NCBI RefSeq assembly: GCF_001426525.1 | Contig: NZ_LMEW01000001.1 | Location: forward strand, 376,978-440,977 | Length of the DNA stretch: 64,000 nucleotides | Reading direction: 5' to 3' | Origin: Massilia sp. Root133 | Lineage (GTDB): Bacteria > Pseudomonadota > Gammaproteobacteria > Burkholderiales > Burkholderiaceae_D | Part shown: positions 36,496 through 43,923 of the stretch, piece after piece | Position numbering within the stretch: the first letter of the stretch is position 1 | How the letters are laid out: each line of letters starts with the position of its first letter | Notes under the pieces: generated by a model | Database searches by the model: none | What the model saw: only the letters and a program-made list of their open reading frames with translations | Told to the model about the DNA's origin: nothing | Translations under genes and position numbers: made by a program

Positions 36496-37061
36496 GGCCG
36501 GACCTCCAGCTGGTCTTCCAGCAGCGTTGCCAGGCGGCGGCGCGCGTGGAACAGGCGCGTCTTGACGGTGTTGACGGGACATTCCATGATTTCTGCGATT
36601 TCTGCGTAACCCATGTCGTGATAGAAGGTCAGCTGGAAGGCGGCCCGCTGCGCCAGCGGCAACGTGGCGACGGCGGCGTCGACGGCGTGCGCGAGGCGTT
36701 GCTGTTCGAAGCGCCAGTCGGGCCGGCCCGCGTCGTCCGCCGCGCACTCGTCGGCCGGGGCATCCAGCGGTTCGTCGAGCGCGTGCAGGGCCTTGCAGGC
36801 CTTGCGGTAGGCGATCGCGAACACCCAGGTCGACACCTTGCAGCTGCCGTCGAACGTGGCGGCCTTCTGCCAGACGACGAGCAGGGTGTCGTTGACGATT
36901 TCCTCGATCAGCGGCACGCTGCGCGTCATACGTTGCAGGAAGCGCGCCAGGCGCGGAAAGTACGCGCGGTACAGCGTCTCGAAGGCGCGCCGGTCCCCGG
37001 CCGCGACCCGACCCACCAGGCTGGCCTCGTTCTCGGCCGCTCCTTCATACTTTCCGTCCAC
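36492..37061 (-). CDS. ECF-type RNA polymerase sigma factor
   Basis: About 189 residues from GTG 37061; a TTG at 37109 would add 16 residues but has no ribosome site. Region 2 reads LVGRVAAGDRRAFETLYRAYFPRLARFLQRMTRSVPLIEEIVNDTLLVVWQKAATFDGSCKVSTWVFAIAYRKACK. Region 4 reads VATLPLAQRAAFQLTFYHDMGYAEIAEIMECPVNTVKTRLFHARRRL. There is no extra domain. It heads the operon with its anti-sigma factor, a subtilase and a porin. It probably autoregulates from the 110-base region upstream, but I could not define an ECF promoter. Confidence 0.9.
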   Translation of the reverse strand: MDGKYEGAAENEASLVGRVAAGDRRAFETLYRAYFPRLARFLQRMTRSVPLIEEIVNDTLLVVWQKAATFDGSCKVSTWVFAIAYRKACKALHALDEPLDAPADECAADDAGRPDWRFEQQRLAHAVDAAVATLPLAQRAAFQLTFYHDMGYAEIAEIMECPVNTVKTRLFHARRRLATLLEDQLEVRP

Positions 37062-37221
37062 GCTTGCGCTCTCTGCTGTTTTGCGGTGAATACCCGCCGG
37101 CCGCGCCAAGGTTCATGCGTTCCGCAAATATTTTTTGCCGCACGTGATTTTTACACGGATCGGCGTTGCCGGGACGCGCCGGGCATGTCACGATGTCGCC
37201 ATGCTAATTCATTCTTGCCCC

Positions 37222-37644
37222 ATGAAACGACTTGCCATCCCCTTCCTCGCCGCCGCCCTGGTCTTTTCCGGCGCGGCCCACGCCCAGTCGAAGCAGGAGC
37301 CCCGTCCGCTCGGCTACAAGAAAGTCGCCGATGCGCTGGCCGCACTGCAAAAGAATCCGGACGCGAAGGTCTCCCATCCGGGCGGCTGGACCACGTACGC
37401 CATCCAGAAACCGGAGGTGGCCGTGTGGTCGTTCGTGCCGCAAGGACATGAAGCCTACCCGGCCGTCGTGCGGCGCCTGGTCCGCAAGACGGACGAGGGC
37501 ACGTTCGTCGAGATGAAAGTGCTGTGCGAAGCGAAGCAGGACGCGTGCCGCCGGCTGGCCGTGCACTTCCAGCAGATGACGGCGCAGATGCAGCAGAAAC
37601 TGCAGGAGATGCAGGCGCAGAAAGGCCAGGAAGCCAAGCAGTAG
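37222..37644 (+). CDS. Small secreted protein of unknown function
   Basis: A 140-residue protein with a clear signal peptide (MKRLAIPFLAAALVFSGAAHAQ). The start at 37222 is preferred over an in-frame ATG at 37201 because it gives a normal signal peptide. The mature part contains a compact region (YKKVADALAALQKNPDAKVSHPGGWTTYAIQKPEVAVWSFVPQGHEAYPAVVRR), a single Cys pair (VLCEAKQDAC) and a Gln/Met-rich helical tail (HFQQMTAQMQQKLQEMQAQKGQ). I do not recognise the family. It is divergent from the sigma-factor operon and convergent with a LysR gene. Confidence 0.72.
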   Translation: MKRLAIPFLAAALVFSGAAHAQSKQEPRPLGYKKVADALAALQKNPDAKVSHPGGWTTYAIQKPEVAVWSFVPQGHEAYPAVVRRLVRKTDEGTFVEMKVLCEAKQDACRRLAVHFQQMTAQMQQKLQEMQAQKGQEAKQ

Positions 37645-37647
37645 GGG

Positions 37648-37674
37648 GCATTTGGGGCCGGGGGCCCCAAATGC
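37648..37674. terminator. Hairpin between convergent genes
   Basis: GCATTTGGGGCC and GGCCCCAAATGC form a perfect 12-bp stem with a GGG loop, three bases after the upstream stop codon and 14 bases before the stop of the convergent LysR gene. It has no T run, so it is a terminator-like hairpin serving one or both strands. Confidence 0.6.
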
Positions 37675-37688
37675 GTGCCCACGCGTGC

Positions 37689-38627
37689 CTACCGGTTGAC
37701 CACCACCTTGGCCGCAGCCGTCACCTGGTCGCGCAGCCACTTGTGCTCCGGCGACTGGTGCACGCGCTGGTGCCACAGTTGATAGAAACGCATCGGCGGG
37801 AACTTGATCGGCACCGTGAAGTTTTTCAGCGGCAGCGTCTTTTCGTAGAACCGGATGAACTGGCGGCCCGTCGTCAGCACGAGGTCCGTCTGCGTGAGCA
37901 TGTACGGGATCAGGCCGAAATAGGGCGATTCCACGGCCACCTTGCGGTGCATGCCTTGCCGCTCGAGGAAGGCGTCGATCACGCCGTGGTAGCCGGGCAG
38001 CATCGCGGTCGGCGCGATGTGCGGCAGCGTGAGGTAGTCCTCGACCGTCATCGCGTCGGCCGCCGTGCGCTTGGCGTAGGCGCTGTCGGCGCGCATCGTG
38101 CAGATGATCGGGTCTTCGAACAGTTTCGAGATGTGCAGGTGCGACGGCGGCTCGTCCCAGTTGGCGATGACGAGGTCCATCTCGCCGTCCGACAGCATGC
38201 GCAGGTAGTCCGTGCCCGGCCCCAGGTGGTGGATGGTCACGCGGCTGTTCGGCGCGCCGCGCCGGATCGACGCGACGACGCCCGGCAGGAACTGCGTGTC
38301 GAGGTAGTCGGGCGCGGCGATGTGGAACGTGCGGTCGGCCTGTTCCGGCACGAACGGCGTCTTGCGGACAAAGAGGCTTTCCGTCTCGTCGAGGATGCGC
38401 TTGGCCGGCTTGAGCAGGCTTTCGCCGTGCTGCGTCGGCACCATGCCGCGCGCGCCGCGCACGAGCAGCGGGTCGCCCGTCAGTTCGCGCAGCTTGCGCA
38501 GCGACGCCGAGATCGACGGTTGCGGCTGGTTCAGCTTGAGGGCGACGCGCGAGACGTTCTTCTCGACGAGCAGCAGATAAAGGATGCGGATCAGGTGCAG
38601 GTCGAGGTGCTGGGGCAGGCTGGACAT
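37689..38627 (-). CDS. LysR-type regulator beside puuD
   Basis: A 312-residue LysR-family regulator. The HTH region HLDLHLIRILYLLLVEKNVSRVALKLNQPQPSISASLRKLRELTGDPLLVR is of the NodD/PcpR-like subgroup. The effector domain starts at FHIAAPDYLDTQFLPGVVASI. It is divergent from the urate hydroxylase gene across 120 AT-rich bases and is most likely its regulator, with a purine breakdown product as ligand; both points are inferences from position. Confidence 0.87.
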   Translation of the reverse strand: MSSLPQHLDLHLIRILYLLLVEKNVSRVALKLNQPQPSISASLRKLRELTGDPLLVRGARGMVPTQHGESLLKPAKRILDETESLFVRKTPFVPEQADRTFHIAAPDYLDTQFLPGVVASIRRGAPNSRVTIHHLGPGTDYLRMLSDGEMDLVIANWDEPPSHLHISKLFEDPIICTMRADSAYAKRTAADAMTVEDYLTLPHIAPTAMLPGYHGVIDAFLERQGMHRKVAVESPYFGLIPYMLTQTDLVLTTGRQFIRFYEKTLPLKNFTVPIKFPPMRFYQLWHQRVHQSPEHKWLRDQVTAAAKVVVNR

Positions 38628-38652
38628 GGGAAGGTTTTTTTATAGGATTGTT

Positions 38653-38680
38653 ATATACGTAGTCTGATTTTAAATATACG
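38653..38680. promoter_or_regulatory. Direct repeat in the lysR/puuD divergent region
   Basis: ATATACG occurs at 38653-38659 and again at 38674-38680, starts 21 bases (two helical turns) apart, in a strongly AT-rich spacer. It is a candidate binding site for the divergent LysR regulator. Confidence 0.45.
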
Positions 38681-38747
38681 ATATTTTTCATGTTCCAGAA
38701 AATATATCGACAACGGTGTCGCCTGCCGGTCACGCTGAGGAGTGCTG

Positions 38748-39950
38748 ATGGAATACCTGATCCCGTATGGTCTCGAATGGATGAACATGCTGGTGCGCTG
38801 GCTGCACGTCATCACCGGCATCGCCTGGATCGGCGCGTCGTTCTACTTCGTCTGGCTGGACAATTCGTTGCGTCCGCCGGCGGCCGGTTCCGATCTCGCG
38901 AAGAAGGGCGTGGCGGGCGAGCTGTGGGCCGTGCACGGCGGCGGTTTCTACAATCCGCAGAAATACCTCGTCGCGCCGGCCGAGTTGCCGGCGGAGCTGC
39001 ACTGGTTCAAATGGGAAGCGTATTCGACGTGGTTGTCGGGCTTTGCGCTGCTCGTCATCGTGTACTGGCTGAATGCGCAGGCGATGATGGTCGACCGGTC
39101 AGTGGCCGATTTGTCGAGCTGGCAGGCGATCGGTCTCGGACTCGGGAGCCTCGTCGCCGGCTGGGTCGCGTACGACCTGCTGTGCCGCTCGCCGCTCGGC
39201 AAGCACGATCTCGCGTTCGGCGTCGTGGTGTTCGCGCTGCTGGTCGGCGCGGCCTGCGTGCTCACTCACTTCCTCAGCGGCCGCGCGGCCTACATCCACG
39301 TGGGCGCGATGATCGGCACGATCATGGTCGCGAACGTGGCGATGGTGATCATTCCGGGGCAGCGCAAGATGGTCGAAGCGATGCGCGCGGGCTTGACGCC
39401 GGATCCCGTCCACGGCATCCGCGGCAAGCAGCGCAGCGTCCACAATAACTACTTCACGTTGCCGGTGCTGTTCATCATGATCAGCAACCACTTCGCGATG
39501 ACCTACCGCCACCCGCACGCGTGGGCCGTGCTGGGCACCATCATGGCGGCCGGCGTCTTCATCCGCCACTTCTTCAACCTGCGCCACAAGGGCAGCGTGG
39601 AGTGGGTGTATCCGGCGATCGGCGTGGTGCTGCTGCTGGGGCTCGCCGTGGTGCTGGCGCCGCCGCGGCCGAACGTGTCGGCGGGGACGGTGCCGTTTGC
39701 GCGGGTGGAGACGATCCTGCGCGCGCGCTGCGTGTCATGCCATGCGGCGCATCCGACGCAGCCCGGGTTCGCGAGCGCGCCGGCCGGGGTGATGCTGGAC
39801 GACGCGCATGGCATCGCGCAGAACGCGCCGCGCATCTATCAGCAGGCCGTGCAGCTCAAGGCGATGCCGCTGGCGAACATGACCAATATGACGGAGGCGG
39901 AACGCGCCGAGTTGGGCGCGTGGTTCGAAGCCGGGGCGAAGACCGACTGA
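38748..39950 (+). CDS. puuD: Urate hydroxylase PuuD (membrane, cytochrome c domain)
   Basis: A 400-residue membrane enzyme that oxidises urate to 5-hydroxyisourate, feeding electrons to the respiratory chain. The N-terminal part has about eight helices with the family signature MEYLIPYGLEWMNMLVRWLHVITGIAWIGASFYFVWLDN and HGGGFYNPQKYLVAP. The C-terminal 90 residues are a cytochrome c domain with the haem motif CVSCH and the axial-Met region QLKAMPLANMTNMT. The start at 38748 follows GAGGAG. Downstream steps of ureide breakdown are not in this window. Confidence 0.92.
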   Translation: MEYLIPYGLEWMNMLVRWLHVITGIAWIGASFYFVWLDNSLRPPAAGSDLAKKGVAGELWAVHGGGFYNPQKYLVAPAELPAELHWFKWEAYSTWLSGFALLVIVYWLNAQAMMVDRSVADLSSWQAIGLGLGSLVAGWVAYDLLCRSPLGKHDLAFGVVVFALLVGAACVLTHFLSGRAAYIHVGAMIGTIMVANVAMVIIPGQRKMVEAMRAGLTPDPVHGIRGKQRSVHNNYFTLPVLFIMISNHFAMTYRHPHAWAVLGTIMAAGVFIRHFFNLRHKGSVEWVYPAIGVVLLLGLAVVLAPPRPNVSAGTVPFARVETILRARCVSCHAAHPTQPGFASAPAGVMLDDAHGIAQNAPRIYQQAVQLKAMPLANMTNMTEAERAELGAWFEAGAKTD

Positions 39951-39956
39951 TGAATC

Positions 39957-40035
39957 GTCATTCCCGCGCAAGCGGGAATCCATGCTGAGTGTCCGCAGTC
40001 AGCTCGGCATGGGTCCCCGCTTCCGCGGGGACGAC
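39957..40035. repeat. Dispersed intergenic inverted repeat, copy 7 (subfamily A)
   Basis: GTCATTCCCGCGCAAGCGGGAA, with the inverted core CCATGCTGAG/CTCGGCATGG and the right hairpin CCCCGCTTCCGCGGGGACGAC. It lies between the convergent puuD and S9 peptidase genes. Confidence 0.85.
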
Positions 40036-40041
40036 AGGGGG

Positions 40042-42402
40042 TTACTTCAACGTCCGCTCGAACAGCTGATAAATCCGCCGATACTCGTCATACCACGCCT
40101 CCGGCTGCACGAACGAATGCCGCTCCAGCGGGTACGGCGCCAGCTCCCAGTGATCCTTCTTCAATTCGATCAGCCGCTGCGCCATGCGCACGGAGTCCTG
40201 GAAGAACACGTTATCGTCGACCATGCCGTGCGCGATCAAGAGGTGGCCCTTCAGGTTCTGCGCGTACTCGATCGGCGACGACGTTTTATAGGCTTCCGGA
40301 TCCAGGTCCGGCGTATTGAGGATGTTGGCCGTGTACTCGTGGTTGTACGTGGTCCAGTCGGTCACGGGACGCAGCGCGGCGCCGGCCTTGAAGACGTCCG
40401 GTGCACGCAGCATGGCCATCAGGGTCATGAAGCCGCCGTAGCTGCCGCCGTAGACGCCCACGCGGGCCGCGTCGCCCTGCTGGTTCGCGATCATCCAGTT
40501 CACGCCGTCCAGGTAATCGTCCAGTTCCGGATGGCCCATCTGGCGGTAGATCGCCGTGCGCCATTTGACGCCATATCCCTTCGACGCGCGGTAGTCCATG
40601 TCGAGGACGACGTAGCCGTTCTGCACGAGCAGGTTATGGAACATCTGCTCGCGGAAGTAGGGCGTGTAGCGCTGCGTGACGTTCTGCAGGTAGCCCGCGC
40701 CGTGCACGAACATCACCACCGGATATTTTTTGCCCGGCTCCAGCTGCGCGGGGCGGTACAGCTTGGCCCAGATCGGATCGGCGCCATGCGTCGACGGGAT
40801 CGTCACGAACTGCGGCTGGATCCACTCGCGCGCCTTGAATTCGGGCGTGCGCGTGTCCGTCAGCCTGACGGCCTCGCCGCCGTGCGACGGCACCGTCGCG
40901 AGCTGCGCCGGCAGGTACGGGCCGGAATAATGGACGAGCAGCTTGTTCTGGTCCGGCGACAGGCGGAAGTCCTGCACGCCCGCGAGGCTGCTGACTTCGC
41001 GCGTGGCGCCGTTCGCCGCATCGACGGCGCAGACCTCGTACGTGTGCGGCGCCTTGCGGTTGCACAGCAGCCAGGCCGTGCGGCCGTCCGCCGACCATGC
41101 GACGTCGCCCGCTTCCCAACGCCCTTGCGTGAGCGCGCGCGTGCGGCCGCCCGCGTCGCGCACGTACAGGTGCGCGTAGCCGCTTTCTTCCGACAGGTAC
41201 CACAGGGTCGAGCCGTCCGGCAGCCAGCCGAATTCATTGTTGTCGTAGTTGACCCACGCGTCGTCCGTCAGGCGGTGCACCGGCTGGAGCGCCGCGCGCG
41301 GCAGGTCGACGGTGGCGATCCAGCGGTCCTTGTTGTCCACCGAGCGGAACATGACGGCCACGTTGGCGCCGTTCTGGCTCCACGTGATCGCTTCGCCGTC
41401 GAAGCCGATCATCACCGGACGGTTGCCCTTGATCGGGTCTAGCTTGTGCTCCGCGCGCTGTTTGGCCAGCGGATCGACCGCGATGCCGGGCAGGGCGTCC
41501 AGCGCCAGGTCCTTCACCTCGCGCGTCGCGAGGTTCACGAGTTTCAGGCCGTGGCCCGCGGGGTTGTTGCGGCCCACGCGCGTGCGCTCTTCCGAGAATT
41601 CCTCGTAGCCGCTTTCCGTCACGTAGCGGGGCATCTTGCCGGCGCGGCCCTTGTCCGCGTTCTTCGGACCCGTGACGACGAGCAGCCAGCGGCCGTCCGG
41701 CGACAGCGCGCTGTTCAGGATCGCGACCTTGTCGCCCAGGTAGATCGGCGCGGGCGCGCGGGTCGGGTCGGCGCGGCGCAGTTCCTCGGCCTGCGCGCGG
41801 GTGGCGTCGCGCTCGTCCTTCTGGCGCTTCAGGATCGTCGACAGGCGCAGCTGCATGTCGCGCAGCGCGTCGGCCTCGGTCACGTTCGGATCCTTGGCGG
41901 CGCGCGGCAGGGCGACGGGACCGGTCACGCGGTCGGTGCGGTCCCACGCGAACCAGTCGTCGCCGATGCGGTACTGCACGCCGCGCTCGTCGGCCGTGTA
42001 CTGGACGGCCTGGATCGCCACGCCGCTGCCGCGCGTGATCTGCAGGAGGGCGCCCGACTTGAGGTCGCGCTCGAACAGGTCGCCGTTGCGCACGATGACG
42101 GCGCGGGTGCGGCCGCGGTTGTACAGCATTTCCGGGCTGTCCAGCTTCGCCTGCTCGGCGTCCGTCACCTGTACCGGCGTGCCGGCCTTCGCCGCGTTCA
42201 CGCGGTAGGTGTCCCGTAGGGGCGACCCGGCGCGCTTCTGCTTGTAGATGACCTGCTTGCCGTCCCAGTTCCACCACGCCGCTTCCACGGGAGGTCCGAT
42301 CCAGTCGGGGTTGGCCATGGCCTGGTCGAGGGTCACGGGTGTGGAGGCGGCAGCGGGTAGCGCCAGCAGTGCGGCAAGAACGGTAAGGACAGGGAGTCGC
42401 AT
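40042..42402 (-). CDS. Secreted S9 family prolyl oligopeptidase-type peptidase
   Basis: A 786-residue exported serine peptidase. A signal peptide is visible (MRLPVLTVLAALLALPAAAS); the start is 42402 or the adjacent ATG at 42405. The N-terminal two thirds form a DPP-IV-type beta-propeller with repeats such as WLPDGSTLWYLSEESGYAHLYV and DVAWSADGRTAWLL. The C-terminal alpha/beta hydrolase has the nucleophile in YGGSYGGFMTL, the Asp in HGMVDDNVFF and the His in LERHSFVQ. It cleaves short peptides, often after Pro, in the periplasm. An 11-bp inverted repeat lies just upstream. Confidence 0.9.
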   Translation of the reverse strand: MRLPVLTVLAALLALPAAASTPVTLDQAMANPDWIGPPVEAAWWNWDGKQVIYKQKRAGSPLRDTYRVNAAKAGTPVQVTDAEQAKLDSPEMLYNRGRTRAVIVRNGDLFERDLKSGALLQITRGSGVAIQAVQYTADERGVQYRIGDDWFAWDRTDRVTGPVALPRAAKDPNVTEADALRDMQLRLSTILKRQKDERDATRAQAEELRRADPTRAPAPIYLGDKVAILNSALSPDGRWLLVVTGPKNADKGRAGKMPRYVTESGYEEFSEERTRVGRNNPAGHGLKLVNLATREVKDLALDALPGIAVDPLAKQRAEHKLDPIKGNRPVMIGFDGEAITWSQNGANVAVMFRSVDNKDRWIATVDLPRAALQPVHRLTDDAWVNYDNNEFGWLPDGSTLWYLSEESGYAHLYVRDAGGRTRALTQGRWEAGDVAWSADGRTAWLLCNRKAPHTYEVCAVDAANGATREVSSLAGVQDFRLSPDQNKLLVHYSGPYLPAQLATVPSHGGEAVRLTDTRTPEFKAREWIQPQFVTIPSTHGADPIWAKLYRPAQLEPGKKYPVVMFVHGAGYLQNVTQRYTPYFREQMFHNLLVQNGYVVLDMDYRASKGYGVKWRTAIYRQMGHPELDDYLDGVNWMIANQQGDAARVGVYGGSYGGFMTLMAMLRAPDVFKAGAALRPVTDWTTYNHEYTANILNTPDLDPEAYKTSSPIEYAQNLKGHLLIAHGMVDDNVFFQDSVRMAQRLIELKKDHWELAPYPLERHSFVQPEAWYDEYRRIYQLFERTLK

Positions 42403-42430
42403 CATCAGTCGGGTGGATAAATGAAGAACA

Positions 42431-42470
42431 AGAATGCTTTTCTTGGTCAGAAATTGCAAAAAAGCATTCT
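42431..42470. promoter_or_regulatory. 11-bp inverted repeat upstream of the S9 peptidase
   Basis: AGAATGCTTTT (42431-42441) and AAAAGCATTCT (42460-42470) are perfect inverted repeats around an 18-base centre, 26 bases or more before the peptidase start. It could be an operator or an RNA structure in the leader. Confidence 0.5.
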
Positions 42471-42571
42471 AGCGCAGCCGACTATGGTGCTGTGTGGATT
42501 CGCTGGCAGGAGTGGCGCGCGTGCGTAAGTACGTCGGCGACCTTAAGGAATATTGCGGCGCACAAAAGACA

Positions 42572-42593
42572 ACGCCCGGCCAATGCCGGGCGT
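42572..42593 (-). terminator. Rho-independent terminator after the two small genes
   Basis: On the minus strand a perfect 9-bp stem (ACGCCCGGC/GCCGGGCGT) with a four-base loop is followed by TGTCTTTTGTG. It stands 27 bases after the stop codon of the 56-residue gene and supports that gene pair being real and transcribed. Confidence 0.8.
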
Positions 42594-42619
42594 GTGGAGA
42601 CGATGTGGTCAGTCAGATA

Positions 42620-42790
42620 TTACGCGGCTGCCTTCGGCTTCGCGTACTCGCCCATCCACAGTTCAGTCGGCTCTTGCGCCAGCCACAGTTCGGACGGTGC
42701 GGTCAGCGACGGGTTGCGCACGAACATCACGATACGGGTGACGACGGCGGCGGCTGCGATGGCGACGGTGAGGTATTCGAACGGGGTCAT
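42620..42790 (-). CDS. Small membrane protein, unknown function
   Basis: A 56-residue protein with AAGGA before its ATG at 42790. Residues about 4-24 form one hydrophobic helix (FEYLTVAIAAAAVVTRIVMFV). A soluble tail follows, rich in Trp, Glu and Pro, with the near-repeat ELWLAQEPTELWMGEY, and the chain ends in KPKAAA. I do not recognise a family. It begins 21 bases after another small gene and is followed by a strong terminator, so the two form an operon divergent from nasT. Confidence 0.65.
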   Translation of the reverse strand: MTPFEYLTVAIAAAAVVTRIVMFVRNPSLTAPSELWLAQEPTELWMGEYAKPKAAA

Positions 42791-42810
42791 GATCTGTATC
42801 CTTGGCTTGA

Positions 42811-43068
42811 TTAGTTGTTCGGCGTTTCGCGGACGGCTTCCGGCGCCAGCGCGGCTGCGCAGAACGGACCCAGGATGATGATGCCAGCCTGCTGCTGCAT
42901 CTTGCGGCGGGCGAGGGCGCCGCTGCCCGGCTGGGCGGCGTCGGGCACGATCAGGCCGCCGTGCGCTTCATACAGTTCGATCGCAAAGGTGCGGATCTTG
43001 CCCAGGGTGTCGGCAATGTGCTGGCGCAGAGTCTTGTTCTGTGCCTGGTTGATCGTTGCGGTGTTCAT
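42811..43068 (-). CDS. Small protein of unknown function, divergent from nasT
   Basis: An 85-residue protein. The start at 43068 has GGAG six bases before it; an ATG at 43074 overlaps that site. A helical N-terminal half (NQAQNKTLRQHIADTLGKIRTFAIELYEAHGGLIVPDAAQ) leads to ALARRKMQQQAGIIILGPFCAAALAPEAV, which could be a short membrane or buried helix. No family is recognised. It is the first gene of a two-gene unit with the 56-residue membrane protein. Divergence from the nitrate regulator nasT suggests, but does not prove, a nitrogen-related role. Confidence 0.62.
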   Translation of the reverse strand: MNTATINQAQNKTLRQHIADTLGKIRTFAIELYEAHGGLIVPDAAQPGSGALARRKMQQQAGIIILGPFCAAALAPEAVRETPNN

Positions 43069-43237
43069 GGTCATCTCCGGTGAGAAATCTGTCGTGTTGC
43101 GATGCAGTATAGGGATAACCGCGTCATAAATGAACTTTTTGTTTGTGATGCTTCCCATGCGTTTCGTGAATATTTTCTGTACGACAACTAATGTTGATTC
43201 GTACTCCTGAAATACGGAACATGAATATCTGGTTGGT

Positions 43238-43253
43238 TGGCCCGGAACTTGCA
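43238..43253 (+). promoter_or_regulatory. Sigma-54 promoter of nasTS
   Basis: TGGCCCG-GAAC-TTGCA differs from the consensus TGGCACG-N4-TTGCA by one base. The predicted start of transcription is near 43264, two bases before the chosen nasT ATG, which would make the message almost leaderless and rules out earlier in-frame starts at 43191 and 43221 if this promoter is used. Confidence 0.65.
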
Positions 43254-43265
43254 TATCCAAAGGGC

Positions 43266-43907
43266 ATGAAACTGCCGTCCAAGGTCCAGCGCACCCTGCG
43301 CATCGTCGTCGTCAACACCGCGTCCAGCGATGCCGCGGACGAGGCCACGCTCGCCGCGCAGGCAAGACGCAACACGGCGCTGCGCATCGGCCTGCTGGAA
43401 TCGGGCTATGACATCGTCGCTTCGCTCCCCGCCGACATCTTCCTGCCGGAGCGGATCGCCCAGATCCAGCCGGACATGATCATCATCGACAGCGAATCGG
43501 ACGCGCGCGACGTCCTCGAACACATCGTGATCGCCACGCGCGACGAGCCGCGGCCCATCGTCCTGTTCACGGACGACCAGACGTCCTCCAGCATGGATGC
43601 CGCGATCGAGGCGGGCGTCACCGCGTACATCGTGGCCGGGCTGCAGGCCGAGCGCGTGAAGCCCGTGCTGGATGTGGCGATGAAGCGGTTCAACCGCGAA
43701 CAGAAGCTGCTGGACGAGTTGTCCGACACGCGCCGCCAGCTCGCCGACCGCAAGCTGATCGAACGGGCCAAGGGCGTGCTCATGGCGCGCAACCGGCTGA
43801 CGGAGGAAGAGGCCTACCAGCGGCTGCGCAGCATGGCGATGAACAAGAAGCTCAAGCTGGCCGAAGTCGCCCAGCGCATCCTCGACGTCGAGGATCTACT
43901 CGGCTAA
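43266..43907 (+). CDS. nasT: ANTAR-domain antitermination response regulator NasT
   Basis: A 213-residue RNA-binding regulator. Residues about 12-130 are a receiver-like domain (LRIVVVNTASSDAAD, DMIIIDSESDARDVLEHI, IVLFTDD). The C-terminal 60 residues are an ANTAR domain (RRQLADRKLIERAKGVLMARNRLTEEEAYQRLRSMAMNKKLKLAEVAQRILDVEDLL), which binds paired hexaloop hairpins in RNA to prevent termination. The start at 43266 fits the promoter at 43238-43253. Its partner NasS follows 16 bases later, and its likely RNA target is the leader at 45356-45488. Confidence 0.92.
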   Translation: MKLPSKVQRTLRIVVVNTASSDAADEATLAAQARRNTALRIGLLESGYDIVASLPADIFLPERIAQIQPDMIIIDSESDARDVLEHIVIATRDEPRPIVLFTDDQTSSSMDAAIEAGVTAYIVAGLQAERVKPVLDVAMKRFNREQKLLDELSDTRRQLADRKLIERAKGVLMARNRLTEEEAYQRLRSMAMNKKLKLAEVAQRILDVEDLLG

Positions 43908-43923
43908 AACAGCAAAGGAAACG

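Noticed and set aside
38742..38747. An earlier in-frame ATG for puuD
   Set aside because: The ATG at 38748 gives the conserved MEYLIPYG start and better spacing from GAGGAG.
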